Source of the DNA: Alysiella filiformis
Lineage (GTDB): Bacteria > Pseudomonadota > Gammaproteobacteria > Burkholderiales > Neisseriaceae
Reading direction: 5' to 3'
NCBI RefSeq assembly: GCF_014054525.1
Contig: NZ_CP059564.1
Span: 1,622,357 to 1,686,356 of the forward strand
Length of the DNA stretch: 64,000 nucleotides
The notes beneath the pieces are model-generated. The model made no database searches and was not told the origin of the DNA. It saw nothing but the letters and a program-made list of their open reading frames with translations. The translations under genes and the position numbers were made by a program. Positions 42,594-51,459 of this stretch are shown one piece after another (the first letter of the stretch is position 1; each line of letters opens with the position of its first letter).

Positions 42594-44240
42594 TTACAAA
42601 ATCACGCGGCGGAAATCTTTCAATAATTGCGCCAAATAAACCGTGAAACGCATACCTGCCGCACCGTCAATCACGCGGTGGTCAAACGACAAGCTCAACG
42701 GACACATCAAACGTGGCTCAAATTCCTTGCCGTTCCACACGGGTTTCATTTGCGATTTGCACACGCCCAAAATCGCCACTTCGGGGGCATTCACAATCGG
42801 CGTGAAACTGGTGCCGCCAATGCCGCCCAAGCTGGAAATCGTGAAACATGCGCCTTGCATTTCTTGCGGTTTCAGCTTGCCTTCGCGGGCTTTTTTGGAC
42901 AATTCGGTCAATTCAATGGAAATTTCCTTAATGCCTTTTTTGTCCACGTCTTTAATCACAGGCACAACCAAACCGTTTGGCGTGTCTGCCGCGAAACCGA
43001 TGTTGTAGTATTTTTTCAAAATCAAATTGTCGCCGTCCAAAGACGAGTTGAACTCGGGGAAAGCTTGCAATGCCGCCACGCTCGCCTTGATGATGAACGC
43101 CAATGGCGACACTTTCACGCCCGCTTTTTCCCATTCTTTGTTGAGTTGTTGGCGGAAAGTTTCCAATTCGGTCATGTCCGCGTCTTCGTTCACGGTAACG
43201 TGCGGAATCATCACCCAGTTGCGCGACAGGTTTTGACCTGAAATTTTCTTGATTCGGCTCAATTCTTTAACTTCAATTTCGCCAAATTTGCTGAAATCAA
43301 TTTTTGGCCAAGGCAACAAATCCAAACCGCCACCCAAGCTCGCTGCCGCAGGGGCTGCCTGAACGCTCGCGCCACCGTTTTGCATCACGCCTTTCACAAA
43401 CGCTTTCACGTCTTCGGCGGTAATGCGATTTTTCGCGCCCGTGCCTTTGACCAAGCCCAAATCCACGCCCAATTCACGCGCCAATTTGCGTGTGGAAGGA
43501 CCAGCATGGGCTTTGGCAAATGCCGCCTCGTTTACCGCGCCATAAGCGGCAACAGGTTGATTTTGTTGAACTTGTGGTGAAGATGGAGCAGGGGCTTGTG
43601 GCGCAGGCGCGGCAGCCTGAACGGGTGCAGTTTCGTGTTTGGCGGCTGCTTGTGGTGCAGATTCCGCCACAGGCGCACCGCCTGACACTTCCACAATCAC
43701 CGTGCCTTGCGAAACTTTGTCGCCCACCTTAACGTGCAAAGCCGTTACCACGCCAGCCGCCGTGCTGGGCACGTCCATCGTGGCTTTGTCGGTTTCCAAA
43801 GTGATGAGCGTTTGGTCAAGCGCGATGGTGTCGCCCACTTTGATTTCCACCGCAATCACGTCCACATTGCTGTGTCCGCCAATGTCGGGTACTTCCACTT
43901 TTTGCGTTGCGCTTGCCGTAGCTTGTGGCGCGGCTACCTGAACGCTGGGCGCAGGTGTTTCTGCTGGTTTTTCAGCCACTTGTGGTGCGGTTTCGGTTTG
44001 GCTCGCTGCTTCCAACAACACAATCACGCTGCCTTCGGAGACTTTGTCGCCCACTTTCACGCGCAATTCTTTGACCACACCAGCCGCGTCAGCAGGCACG
44101 TCCATGGTGGCTTTGTCGGTTTCCAAAGTGATGAGCGTTTGGTCAAGTGCGATGGTGTCGCCCTCTTTGACTTCAACCGCAATCACGTCCACGTTGCTGT
44201 GTCCACCGATGTCGGGGACTTTGATTTCAATTAAACTCAT
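42594..44240 (-). CDS. aceF: Pyruvate dehydrogenase E2 (dihydrolipoyl acetyltransferase), two lipoyl domains
   Basis: A 548-residue protein. Lipoyl domain 1 (residues 1-78, K43) and lipoyl domain 2 (about 115-192, K near 157) are almost identical, both containing GGHSNVDVIAVE and TLITLETDKATMDVP. Ala/Pro linkers, a peripheral-subunit-binding domain (PSTRKLARELGVDLGLVKGT) and the acetyltransferase domain with SFDHRVIDG follow. The start at 44240 gives MSLIEIKVPDIGG; the upstream frame to 44414 is unsupported. It transfers acetyl groups from E1 to CoA. In related Neisseria aceE and aceF are close neighbours; here four small genes intervene. Confidence 0.96.
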   Translation of the reverse strand: MSLIEIKVPDIGGHSNVDVIAVEVKEGDTIALDQTLITLETDKATMDVPADAAGVVKELRVKVGDKVSEGSVIVLLEAASQTETAPQVAEKPAETPAPSVQVAAPQATASATQKVEVPDIGGHSNVDVIAVEIKVGDTIALDQTLITLETDKATMDVPSTAAGVVTALHVKVGDKVSQGTVIVEVSGGAPVAESAPQAAAKHETAPVQAAAPAPQAPAPSSPQVQQNQPVAAYGAVNEAAFAKAHAGPSTRKLARELGVDLGLVKGTGAKNRITAEDVKAFVKGVMQNGGASVQAAPAAASLGGGLDLLPWPKIDFSKFGEIEVKELSRIKKISGQNLSRNWVMIPHVTVNEDADMTELETFRQQLNKEWEKAGVKVSPLAFIIKASVAALQAFPEFNSSLDGDNLILKKYYNIGFAADTPNGLVVPVIKDVDKKGIKEISIELTELSKKAREGKLKPQEMQGACFTISSLGGIGGTSFTPIVNAPEVAILGVCKSQMKPVWNGKEFEPRLMCPLSLSFDHRVIDGAAGMRFTVYLAQLLKDFRRVIL

Positions 44241-44437
44241 ATTGTTTCTTTCTGTTTGTTTTAATGGGGAAAAATGTGTTTCAGGCTGCCTGAACGTTTT
44301 TTTGGCTGGGCGGTATATTTTGCCGTGCCGCAAATAGCGTTGCCACAATCCTGAATGGATAAAATCGGCAATGGGTTTAAATAACATTTTGTTATCCAAG
44401 AGAATTTTCCCCAATTAAATAATAAAGATTTGGGTTT

Positions 44438-44890
44438 TCAGGCTGCCTGAACCAAGTTTTGCCATTGCGCGAAACGTTCGTCCAAAATGGGCTTAATGCG
44501 TTCAAAATGCACCCAATCATTGGGGACTGCATAATCATCATATTCAGCAAAAACTTGATTGTAATCAGACAAATAGTTACCAAAAGATTGGGCAAATTCG
44601 CTGTCAGCATTTTCATAATAATCAAGGGCAAAGGCTTCGCCCTGTTGATTAAAATCTTCGCCCCACAGCTTTTCATCGCAATATTGCACCAAAAAGTCCA
44701 CGCCTGTGATTTCGCGTTTTACTAATTGTTCAATGGCTTGGGGTTCTTCTTCGGTGTGGATTTCGCCAGCCATGCCACGTTCAAATGCCCATGCCAAGAA
44801 AAAGCCAATGTGGACACCTGCGTTTTCTTGTGGCACATTTGTGGGAAAATCTGCCGCGCCATAATGCCAATCCATTTGGTCTATTGCCAT
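44438..44890 (-). CDS. Conserved acidic protein (DUF7832-like), function unknown
   Basis: A 150-residue, strongly acidic, soluble protein. The N-terminus DQMDWHYGAADFPTNVPQEN, then GVHIGFFLAWAFERGM, and later ALDYYENADSEFAQSFGNYL match a family I recall as DUF7832 (WHyggdFPxxlPxenagtHIGmFlaWai); the number should be checked. The terminal VQAA-stop is encoded by a DUS (CAGGCAGCCTGA). It lies between aceF and the toxin-antitoxin genes. Proteins with this look often sit in variable loci; no activity can be assigned. Confidence 0.7.
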   Translation of the reverse strand: MAIDQMDWHYGAADFPTNVPQENAGVHIGFFLAWAFERGMAGEIHTEEEPQAIEQLVKREITGVDFLVQYCDEKLWGEDFNQQGEAFALDYYENADSEFAQSFGNYLSDYNQVFAEYDDYAVPNDWVHFERIKPILDERFAQWQNLVQAA

Positions 44891-44911
44891 GATTTTAATC
44901 CTGAATTTTGA

Positions 44912-45046
44912 TTATTTTTCGCATTGCTTGGTTTGCGCGTTATACGAACCGCCATAATCCAAACAATGGTCTTTGTCGTCAAAAATCAAGCCGTAAGCAC
45001 CGAATAAAATCATCAATATGCCCATGATTAAAAGCCATTTTTTCAT
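44912..45046 (-). CDS. 44-residue membrane-anchored small protein overlapping vapC
   Basis: The ATG at 45046 gives MKKWLLIMGILMILFGAYGL, a membrane helix or signal anchor, then IFDDKDHCLDYGGSYNAQTK and QCEK-stop at 44912. Two cysteines bracket a CLDxGGSYN pattern that I have seen in other tiny proteobacterial proteins. Its start overlaps the toxin stop by one base (TGATG), so translation is probably coupled. Function unknown; it could be an accessory of the toxin-antitoxin locus or independent. Confidence 0.65.
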   Translation of the reverse strand: MKKWLLIMGILMILFGAYGLIFDDKDHCLDYGGSYNAQTKQCEK

Positions 45047-45423
45047 CAAATTAAATCCGTTTGTTGATAAATTCTAGCCAGTTTCTCATCAAGCGTTAAT
45101 AGGGTCAAATTGTGCGCTTTGGCGGTTGCCAAAATCAGTGTATCAGGCAATTTGATTTTGTGGTGCTGGCGCAAAGCGATTGCCAAGTCACGGATTTCAT
45201 TGGAAATCGGAAATTGCGTAAAACGCTGGGCGATTGCCATCAGATGTTGCGATGTGGCTTTGTCTGCGCCATGAAATCCCACAAATTCAATATAAGTAAT
45301 CACACTAATGCCGCATTGCGATAAATAAACGCCTTTTTCTGCCAATAATGCCACACTTTCAGGACTTTGTTTTTGCAGCCCAATCAGCGTACAGGTATCC
45401 AACAAATAACGTTTACCATTCAT
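45046..45423 (-). CDS. VapC-like PIN-domain toxin
   Basis: A 125-residue PIN domain from MNGKRYLLDTCTLIGLQKQS. The acidic active site is complete: Asp in LLDTCTL, Glu in VITYIEFVGF, Asp in IKLPDTLILATA and Asp in LLTLDEKLAR. VapC toxins cut specific RNAs, often initiator tRNA. The start at 45423 lies inside the antitoxin gene (11-base overlap), the standard antitoxin-toxin order. The antitoxin partner is intact, so the pair should be functional. Confidence 0.88.
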   Translation of the reverse strand: MNGKRYLLDTCTLIGLQKQSPESVALLAEKGVYLSQCGISVITYIEFVGFHGADKATSQHLMAIAQRFTQFPISNEIRDLAIALRQHHKIKLPDTLILATAKAHNLTLLTLDEKLARIYQQTDLI

Positions 45424-45619
45424 CGCGCACCGCCCTTTGGTAGGCAACAGGGTCAATGTCGGCAAATGCGTCTATTGGTGGATTTTGTTTAAAAAAATCA
45501 ATCAATAACATATCGTCCTGTTTTGCCCATTGCTCAATCAAAGCACTCACGCTGATGTTTCTGGCAAGTGCTTGATTTAAAACCATTTGCTCAATATGTG
45601 GCGGTAAATCAATGACCAT
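45413..45619 (-). CDS. VapB-type antitoxin
   Basis: A 68-residue protein with a strong AGGAGG ribosome site. The N-terminus MVIDLPPHIEQMVLNQALAR, then NISVSALIEQWAKQ, fits a short DNA-binding fold of the ribbon-helix-helix type (beta strand then two helices). An acidic tail follows (DAFADIDPVAYQRAVRDEW), as used to cover a PIN active site. It overlaps the toxin start by 11 bases. Such antitoxins usually repress their own promoter; no clear operator was found. Confidence 0.8.
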   Translation of the reverse strand: MVIDLPPHIEQMVLNQALARNISVSALIEQWAKQDDMLLIDFFKQNPPIDAFADIDPVAYQRAVRDEW

Positions 45620-45710
45620 TTTTGCCTCCTATTGGATTTTGTCTCTTCCCAACCCTCCCCAAATGAGGGGGAGGGCAAGAAAAGACTTTCAGGCAGCCTG
45701 AAAACGCCAA

Positions 45711-48398
45711 TCAACGTTTCCAGCTTGGCTCAACGTCTGTGACAATGCCGTATTTGTCAATCGCCACTTGTACGGTTTTCTTGTCCAATTTGCCTTGATT
45801 TGCCAATGCGTTCAAAGCGGCAACGGCAACGTGGTAGCGGTCTACTTCAAAGAAGTTACGCAAATTGGCGCGGCTGTCGCTGCGACCAAAACCGTCTGTA
45901 CCCAACACCACCAATTCGCCATTTTCTTTTGGAATGGCAGAACGAATGCGCTCCGCAAAACCGCGAATGTAGTCGGTGGACACAATCACAGGACCCGCAT
46001 GACCTTGCAACTGCTCGGTAACGAATGCCACTTTTTGCTCGCCAGTGGGGTGCAAACGGTTGTGGCGTTCCACTTCCATCGCATCGCGGCTCAACAAATT
46101 GAACGATGGGCAAGACCAAATGTCGGCTTCCACGCCAAAGTCGTTTTTCAACAAATCGGCAGCGTGAATCACTTCTTCCAAAATCACGCCCGAACCCATC
46201 AACTGCACTTTCAGGCTGCCTGAACCGCCTTCGCGGAACAAATACATGCCTTTCAAAATATCGCGTTCAATGTTGGCGCGTTGGGGCATGGCAGGGTGTT
46301 TGTAGTTTTCATTCATCACGGTCAAGTAGTAGAACACATCTTCTTGTTCCACATACATGCGGCGCAAACCGTCTTGCACAATCACCGCCAACTCATATTG
46401 ATAAGTCGGGTCGTAAGACACACAGTTGGGGATTAAATCCGCTTGAATGTGGCTGTGTCCGTCTTCGTGTTGCAAGCCTTCGCCATTCAAAGTGGTGCGA
46501 CCAGCTGTGCCACCAATCAAGAAACCGCGTGCGTGCATGTCGCCAGCCGCCCAAGCCAAATCACCAATGCGTTGGAAACCAAACATTGAATAGTAAATGT
46601 AGAATGGAATCATCGCATAACGGTTGTTGGCGTAAGAAGTTGCCGCCGCAATCCAGTCTGCCATTGCCCCTGGTTCATTGATGCCTTCTTGCAAAATTTG
46701 ACCGTCAATCGATTCTTTGTAAAACATCAACTGGTCTTTGTCTTGTGGCGTGTAGAGCTGACCTTTCAAGTTCCAAATGCCATATTGACGGAACATGCCT
46801 TCCATACCAAAAGTACGGCTTTCATCAGGTACAATCGGCACAATGCGTTTGCCAATTTGCTTGTCTTTCAACAAAGTATTCAAAATGCGAACAAATGCCA
46901 TGGTGGTAGAAAACTCACGTTCGCCACTTGATTGCAGTTGCGCGTCAAAGGCTTCCAAAGCAGGAATGGGCAAGGCTTCGGTATTGGGATTGCGTTGTGG
47001 CAAATAGCCGCCCAAAGCATTGCGGCGTTCACGCAAATAGCGCATTTCTTCGCTGTCTTCGGGGAAACGGAAATAAGGCAAATCGCCACTGTCAATTTGC
47101 TCGTCCGTAACCTGAATGTTGAAACGGGTACGGAATTGTTTCAAAGATGCCACGTCCATTTTTTTGGATTGGTGTGCCACGTTTTGACCTTCGCCAGACG
47201 CGCCCATGCCGTAGCCTTTGATGGTTTTTGCCAAAATCACGGTGGGGCGACCATCGGGATTGTTTACCGCTTCATGATAAGCTGCGTAAACTTTGTGTGG
47301 GTCATGACCGCCACGGTTCAATGCCCAAACTTCATCGTCCGACATATTGGCAACCATGGCGCGCAATTCGGGCGTGTTGAAGAAATGTTCGCGCACATAA
47401 GCACCGTCTTTGGATTTGTAGGTTTGATAGTCGCCATCAACCACTTCTTCCATGCGTTGTTTCAAGGCGTTGTTGGTATCACGCGCCAAGAGTGCGTCCC
47501 ATTTGCTGCCCCAAATCACTTTAATCACATTCCAGCCTGCGCCACGGAATGTGCCTTCAAATTCTTGAATGATTTTGCCGTTGCCGTGAACAGGGCCGTC
47601 CAAGCGTTGCAAGTTACAGTTAATCACAAAAATCAGGTTGTCCAAGCCTTCACGCGCTGCCAATGAAATCGCGCCCAAAGATTCGGGTTCGCTCATTTCG
47701 CCATCGCCACAGAAACACCATACTTTGCGACCTTTGGTTTTGCTCAAACCGCGTGAATCCAAATATTTTAAGAAACGCGCTTGGTAAATCGCCATCAAGG
47801 GGCCCAAGCCCATGGATACGGTGGGGAATTGCCAAAAATCGGGCATCAAATGGGGGTGTGGGTAAGAAGATAAGCCGTTGCCACCGATTTCTTGGCGGAA
47901 ATTATTGAGTTGTTCTTCGCTCAAACGTCCTTCAATAAAGGCGCGGGCATACACGCCTGGGGCGGAGTGTCCTTGTACAAACACCATATCGCCTTCTTCG
48001 CCATCGCCTTTGGCTTTCCAAAAGTGGTTGAAACCGACATCATACAAAGTGGCGGCCGATTGGAAAGACGCAATGTGTCCGCCCAATTCCAAATCTTTTT
48101 TGCCTGCACGCAAAACCATGGCTGCCGCGTTCCAACGGATTGCGGCACGAATGCGGTGTTCCAATTCGTGATTGCCAGGGGATTTGGCTTCTTGACCTAC
48201 GGGAATGGTGTTCAAATAAGCGGTGGTTGCGTCAAAAGGCAAGTGTACGCCACGGCGGCGTGTGTATTTCACCAAGTTTTCCAAGATAAAATGGGCGCGT
48301 TCTGCCCCTTCGTTTTGTAAAACCGATGCCAGTGAATCCAACCATTCTTGGGTTTCAATGGGGTCGGTGTCGGTCATTAAATTATGTGTTTGAGACAT
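45711..48398 (-). CDS. aceE: Pyruvate dehydrogenase E1 component (homodimeric)
   Basis: An 895-residue protein of the AceE type. The thiamine-diphosphate motif GDGEMSEPESLGAISLAARE, ending in NLIFVINCNLQ, is present, as are PDESRTFGMEGMF and the GTDGFGRSDSRANLR C-terminal domain. It decarboxylates pyruvate and acetylates E2. The start at 48398 (MSQTHNLMTDTDPIETQEWL) has GGAAAGA upstream; the frame runs to 48467. Downstream are the antitoxin, toxin, two small genes and aceF. Confidence 0.96.
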   Translation of the reverse strand: MSQTHNLMTDTDPIETQEWLDSLASVLQNEGAERAHFILENLVKYTRRRGVHLPFDATTAYLNTIPVGQEAKSPGNHELEHRIRAAIRWNAAAMVLRAGKKDLELGGHIASFQSAATLYDVGFNHFWKAKGDGEEGDMVFVQGHSAPGVYARAFIEGRLSEEQLNNFRQEIGGNGLSSYPHPHLMPDFWQFPTVSMGLGPLMAIYQARFLKYLDSRGLSKTKGRKVWCFCGDGEMSEPESLGAISLAAREGLDNLIFVINCNLQRLDGPVHGNGKIIQEFEGTFRGAGWNVIKVIWGSKWDALLARDTNNALKQRMEEVVDGDYQTYKSKDGAYVREHFFNTPELRAMVANMSDDEVWALNRGGHDPHKVYAAYHEAVNNPDGRPTVILAKTIKGYGMGASGEGQNVAHQSKKMDVASLKQFRTRFNIQVTDEQIDSGDLPYFRFPEDSEEMRYLRERRNALGGYLPQRNPNTEALPIPALEAFDAQLQSSGEREFSTTMAFVRILNTLLKDKQIGKRIVPIVPDESRTFGMEGMFRQYGIWNLKGQLYTPQDKDQLMFYKESIDGQILQEGINEPGAMADWIAAATSYANNRYAMIPFYIYYSMFGFQRIGDLAWAAGDMHARGFLIGGTAGRTTLNGEGLQHEDGHSHIQADLIPNCVSYDPTYQYELAVIVQDGLRRMYVEQEDVFYYLTVMNENYKHPAMPQRANIERDILKGMYLFREGGSGSLKVQLMGSGVILEEVIHAADLLKNDFGVEADIWSCPSFNLLSRDAMEVERHNRLHPTGEQKVAFVTEQLQGHAGPVIVSTDYIRGFAERIRSAIPKENGELVVLGTDGFGRSDSRANLRNFFEVDRYHVAVAALNALANQGKLDKKTVQVAIDKYGIVTDVEPSWKR

Positions 48399-48609
48399 TT
48401 TGTCTTTCCTTGCACTTGTTGAAAGAAGGATTTGAAATGGGGCGCAAATTCGCGTTGCGCCTACCAAAAAGCGCGTCTATTTTAGGTTAATTGGCTATGA
48501 TTGGCAATTCACGCGCTTTTTTTAACCAAATCTTAACCAATGTGTGCAAAATATTTTCAGGCTGCCTGAAACTTTCCCATTTAAAAAAACTATGTTTCTT
48601 GAATGCGAA

Positions 48610-48638
48610 TTGTTTGCATGATGAGAGCTTGTTAAAAT
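48610..48638 (+). promoter_or_regulatory. Sigma70-type promoter of the FMN reductase gene
   Basis: TTGTTT (48610-48615), a 17-base spacer, TAAAAT (48633-48638). GAGGA (48666-48670) precedes the ATG at 48679. The rest of 48399-48678 has one palindromic DUS (48556-48571) and the aceE upstream region, with no further gene. Confidence 0.5.
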
Positions 48639-48678
48639 ACGCGGCTTTAACACACTTTAAATTTTGAGGAATCTGAAA

Positions 48679-49218
48679 ATGAGTAAACAAGTTGCTGTAT
48701 TCATTGGCTCTGCGAGCAAAACGTCTTTCAATCATGCTGTGGTTAAACATTTGCAAGGCATTGCCCCCAGCAGCATTCAATTAAACATTGCTGAAATTGG
48801 CGATTTGCCCATGTATGACCGCGATTTGGACGAGCAAAATGTGCCTGCCTACAACCGTGTGCGCGACATCGTGAAAGCGGCTGACGCGATTTTATGGGTA
48901 AGCCCTGAACACAATGGTCAAGTGTCTGCCATGTTGAAAAATGTGATTGATGTGGTGTCGCGTCCCACGGGTCAGAGCTTGTGGATTGGCAAAAAAGTGG
49001 GTTTCATCAGCGTGAATGCGCGTGGTTCGGAAAATGTGATTCAGCAACTGCGTGATTTGGCAAATGCGCCTTACATCAATATGCAGGCTGCGCCTGTGGC
49101 GGCTGCGGTGGGCGGTATTTTTGCTGGCTCAATCAATGAGCAGGGCGAAGTGGTGTCGGAAGATGTGAAAGCCAATTTGCAGCATTTTATCAATGAGTTT
49201 GCACAATTTGTGGCGTAA
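48679..49218 (+). CDS. NADPH-dependent FMN reductase-family protein
   Basis: A 179-residue flavodoxin-like protein. The FMN phosphate loop is FIGSASKTSFNHAVVKHL, and SPEHNGQVSAMLKNVIDVVS matches the flavin-binding PEYNxSxPgxLKNaiDw region of ChrR/YieF-type quinone reductases. Start 48679 follows GAGGA; an upstream TTG is unlikely. It probably reduces quinones, flavins or metal ions in the cytoplasm. It has its own promoter and terminator. Confidence 0.88.
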   Translation: MSKQVAVFIGSASKTSFNHAVVKHLQGIAPSSIQLNIAEIGDLPMYDRDLDEQNVPAYNRVRDIVKAADAILWVSPEHNGQVSAMLKNVIDVVSRPTGQSLWIGKKVGFISVNARGSENVIQQLRDLANAPYINMQAAPVAAAVGGIFAGSINEQGEVVSEDVKANLQHFINEFAQFVA

Positions 49219-49231
49219 TTGAAAATGGGAT

Positions 49232-49271
49232 AAAACACGGTTTCTGTGCTTCAACAGAAACCGTGTTTTTT
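49232..49271 (+). terminator. Intrinsic terminator of the FMN reductase gene
   Basis: AAAACACGGTTTCTGT (49232-49247) pairs perfectly with ACAGAAACCGTGTTTT (49254-49269), followed by TTTG: a 16-base stem, no DUS involved. Confidence 0.92.
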
Positions 49272-49317
49272 GTGGCGCAATGGTTTTTCAGGCTGCCTGA
49301 AAAACCAAAACATGAAT

Positions 49318-50421
49318 TTAAATGGAAAATTCGCCCGTAAATTCCAAATCCAAAATTTCTTTTTTCAAATGTTTGATGGACGGTGTTACAATCGCCACAA
49401 ACATCGCCTCACGCTGGCGGCGTTGCACGGGCGAGCGCAACAAATAGCCTTTTGCGCCTGCGTGTAAAGCCGCCGATTGTGCCGCGTCCAAACACAATTC
49501 CGATGCTGCCAAGCGCGTTTCCAAAGTTTCCAGCAAACTGGTTTGACCTGCCCATGTTTCGTTTGCCAGTTTTTCGGTTTTGGCTAACACGGTGTCAAAA
49601 CGCGATTGCAATTCATCGATTTGATTATCCAGATAGAAATTCACTTCGCCATGGCTGACGTTTGCCAATTCAATGTCGTTCAGGCTGCCTGAAACAATGC
49701 CTGCGCCTATGCCCACTTGCAACAAAATGAAACCCGTTTTGATGGATTTGATGAAATCGCCAAACTGTTCAGGCTGCGCCAAAACGTCTTCGTTTGGCAC
49801 AAACACGTTTTCAAATTTTAAGGCAAAAGTGCGCGTGCCTTCCAAAGCGCAAAATTCAGGGCAGGGGTTGAGTGTGACGCCATCGCGTTGTGCGCCTGTG
49901 ATGAACATCACATAACCATTTGATGTTTGAGCCGTATTCGCCCAAATGTGCGTATCGCCCAAATTGGACACCCACGGCAACACGCCATTGACCATGTAGC
50001 CGCCATCAGTAGGTGTGGCTTGTAAAGCGTGGTCTTCAATGCCAGCCAAGTGTTTGACTGTGTTGGACATGCCTGTGCCTGCCAGCACTTTGCCTTGCAA
50101 CACGTTTGCCAAATGGCGTTCGCGCACCGCCGCGTTGGGCGTTTTGTGCAAATACCACGCGCAAGCCGATTGACACCACACCGAAAACGCGGTTGAGCCA
50201 CACACTTTGCCCACTTCGGCGATGACTTTGATTTGGCTGCTCAAACCCAAATCGTTGCCGCCTTCTTCGCGTGTGCCGAGCGATTGGTAGCCACCGATTT
50301 CGCCCAATTTTCGCATGAAGGTTTCGGGGTAAACGCCTTTTTGGTCAATGTCTTGCACCATGGGAGCGAGTTCGCTTTGCACCAGTTGGGCAACTTGGGA
50401 CAATAAATTTTCTTGCGACAT
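49318..50421 (-). CDS. Acyl-CoA dehydrogenase-family flavoprotein
   Basis: A 367-residue protein with the family layout: helical N-terminus (MSQENLLSQVAQLVQSELAP), middle beta domain (GYMVNGVLPWVSNLGDTHIW, the usual GxxxNGxKxwxSn motif) and C-terminal helices. It is slightly short for the family, and I cannot see a clear catalytic Glu, so the substrate is open. It could be an oxidoreductase of the SfnB/desulfurisation type rather than a fatty-acid enzyme. The next gene on the strand encodes an AhpD-like protein. Confidence 0.8.
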   Translation of the reverse strand: MSQENLLSQVAQLVQSELAPMVQDIDQKGVYPETFMRKLGEIGGYQSLGTREEGGNDLGLSSQIKVIAEVGKVCGSTAFSVWCQSACAWYLHKTPNAAVRERHLANVLQGKVLAGTGMSNTVKHLAGIEDHALQATPTDGGYMVNGVLPWVSNLGDTHIWANTAQTSNGYVMFITGAQRDGVTLNPCPEFCALEGTRTFALKFENVFVPNEDVLAQPEQFGDFIKSIKTGFILLQVGIGAGIVSGSLNDIELANVSHGEVNFYLDNQIDELQSRFDTVLAKTEKLANETWAGQTSLLETLETRLAASELCLDAAQSAALHAGAKGYLLRSPVQRRQREAMFVAIVTPSIKHLKKEILDLEFTGEFSI

Positions 50422-50512
50422 GATTTTTCCTTTTTTGGGATATTTTTTCAGGCAGCCTGAACGTGATACGACAGAACATCATTGATAGAAATCGTTATCG
50501 TGCCAGTATCTT

Positions 50513-50537
50513 ACTCCCTCTCCCATAGGGAGAGGGG
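50513..50537. repeat. Short CCCTCTCCC repeat copy
   Basis: CCCTCTCCCATAGGGAGAGG, the minimal hairpin form of the family, sits in the 238-base gap between the acyl-CoA dehydrogenase and AhpD-like genes, together with DUS at 50450-50461, 50565-50575 and 50643-50656. No gene was seen here. Confidence 0.65.
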
Positions 50538-50659
50538 ACAAGGTTTGTGGCACATTAAAAAAAGGCAGCCTGAACAAATCATTTTCAATCAAATCAATGA
50601 AAAAAAACCGCCACGCCAGTTTATCCAGCATGGCGATTGCTTTTCAGGCAGCCTGAACA

Positions 50660-51208
50660 TCACGCAAATGGTTGCAATTCAGGATTGATTTCGTTTTGCG
50701 CCAAGTTATTGGTGTAGTTGCACAAAGTTGCCAAAGCCACGCCCATGACCACATCAACGGCTTGCTCTTTGCGGTAGCCTGCATCAACAAAGGCTTGTAA
50801 TTGCGCATCGCTGACCGCGCCTTTTTCTGCCATAACAGCAAGGGTAAACACCGCCAAAGCCGCCAATTTTGCGTCTTCCAAACCTTGTGGATTGACCGCG
50901 CGAATGGCTGCCAAATCATTATCGGAAAACAAATTTTTCAAAGTGGCGATTTTGGTGTGTCCTGCCACGCAAAAGCCGCATTGGTTTTGGCGAGCGGCGA
51001 TGATTTGCACCACTTCCACTTCGGTAGGGGTTAAGCTGTTGCTGTTGTTCAATTTGCCCACTTCTTGATAAAACGTCAAAGCCTGTGGCGAGTTTGCCAA
51101 TGCGCCAATCAAGTTGGGGATAAAGCCATTGTTCTTTTGTACGGCTTCTACGCGCTCTTTGGCGGCTTCGGGGGCGGTTTCTGCGGTGTGAATGGTTAAA
51201 CGTGCCAT
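50660..51208 (-). CDS. Carboxymuconolactone decarboxylase / AhpD-like protein
   Basis: A 182-residue all-helical protein. The redox motif CGFCVAGHTKIA (CxxC followed by His) is the AhpD active site, and QIIAARQNQ precedes it as in the family. AhpD-like proteins reduce peroxiredoxin partners or act as peroxidases; true decarboxylases lack the CxxC. No AhpC gene is adjacent. Shares strand with the acyl-CoA dehydrogenase, 238 bases apart. Confidence 0.88.
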   Translation of the reverse strand: MARLTIHTAETAPEAAKERVEAVQKNNGFIPNLIGALANSPQALTFYQEVGKLNNSNSLTPTEVEVVQIIAARQNQCGFCVAGHTKIATLKNLFSDNDLAAIRAVNPQGLEDAKLAALAVFTLAVMAEKGAVSDAQLQAFVDAGYRKEQAVDVVMGVALATLCNYTNNLAQNEINPELQPFA

Positions 51209-51459
51209 GTGGTGTTTCCTTATGAAATAAAATGGGTTGAGATTTGAAGTGGGCGAATCATAGCAAATTCATCGCTGCCTGAAAAAGATTGTCTTATCAT
51301 GTGTTTTATAAGTTTTGATTCTATGATTTTTTGTCGCATTTTTTGGTGATTTTGTCGCATTTTGCCGTTTCAGGCTGCCTGAAATGAATTTAAGTCCTTG
51401 TTTTCACAAAATCATAGGGTAAAACTATTGAATTTGACCGCACGTTTTGATTTTAACAG

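Noticed and set aside
44249-44400. Possible remnant gene upstream of aceF (WQRYLRHGKIYRPAK)
   Set aside because: Too short, no recognisable family, no start signal.
44241-44414. N-terminal extension of AceF
   Set aside because: The E2 lipoyl domain starts at 44240 with a ribosome site; the upstream 58 codons resemble nothing known and contain a DUS.
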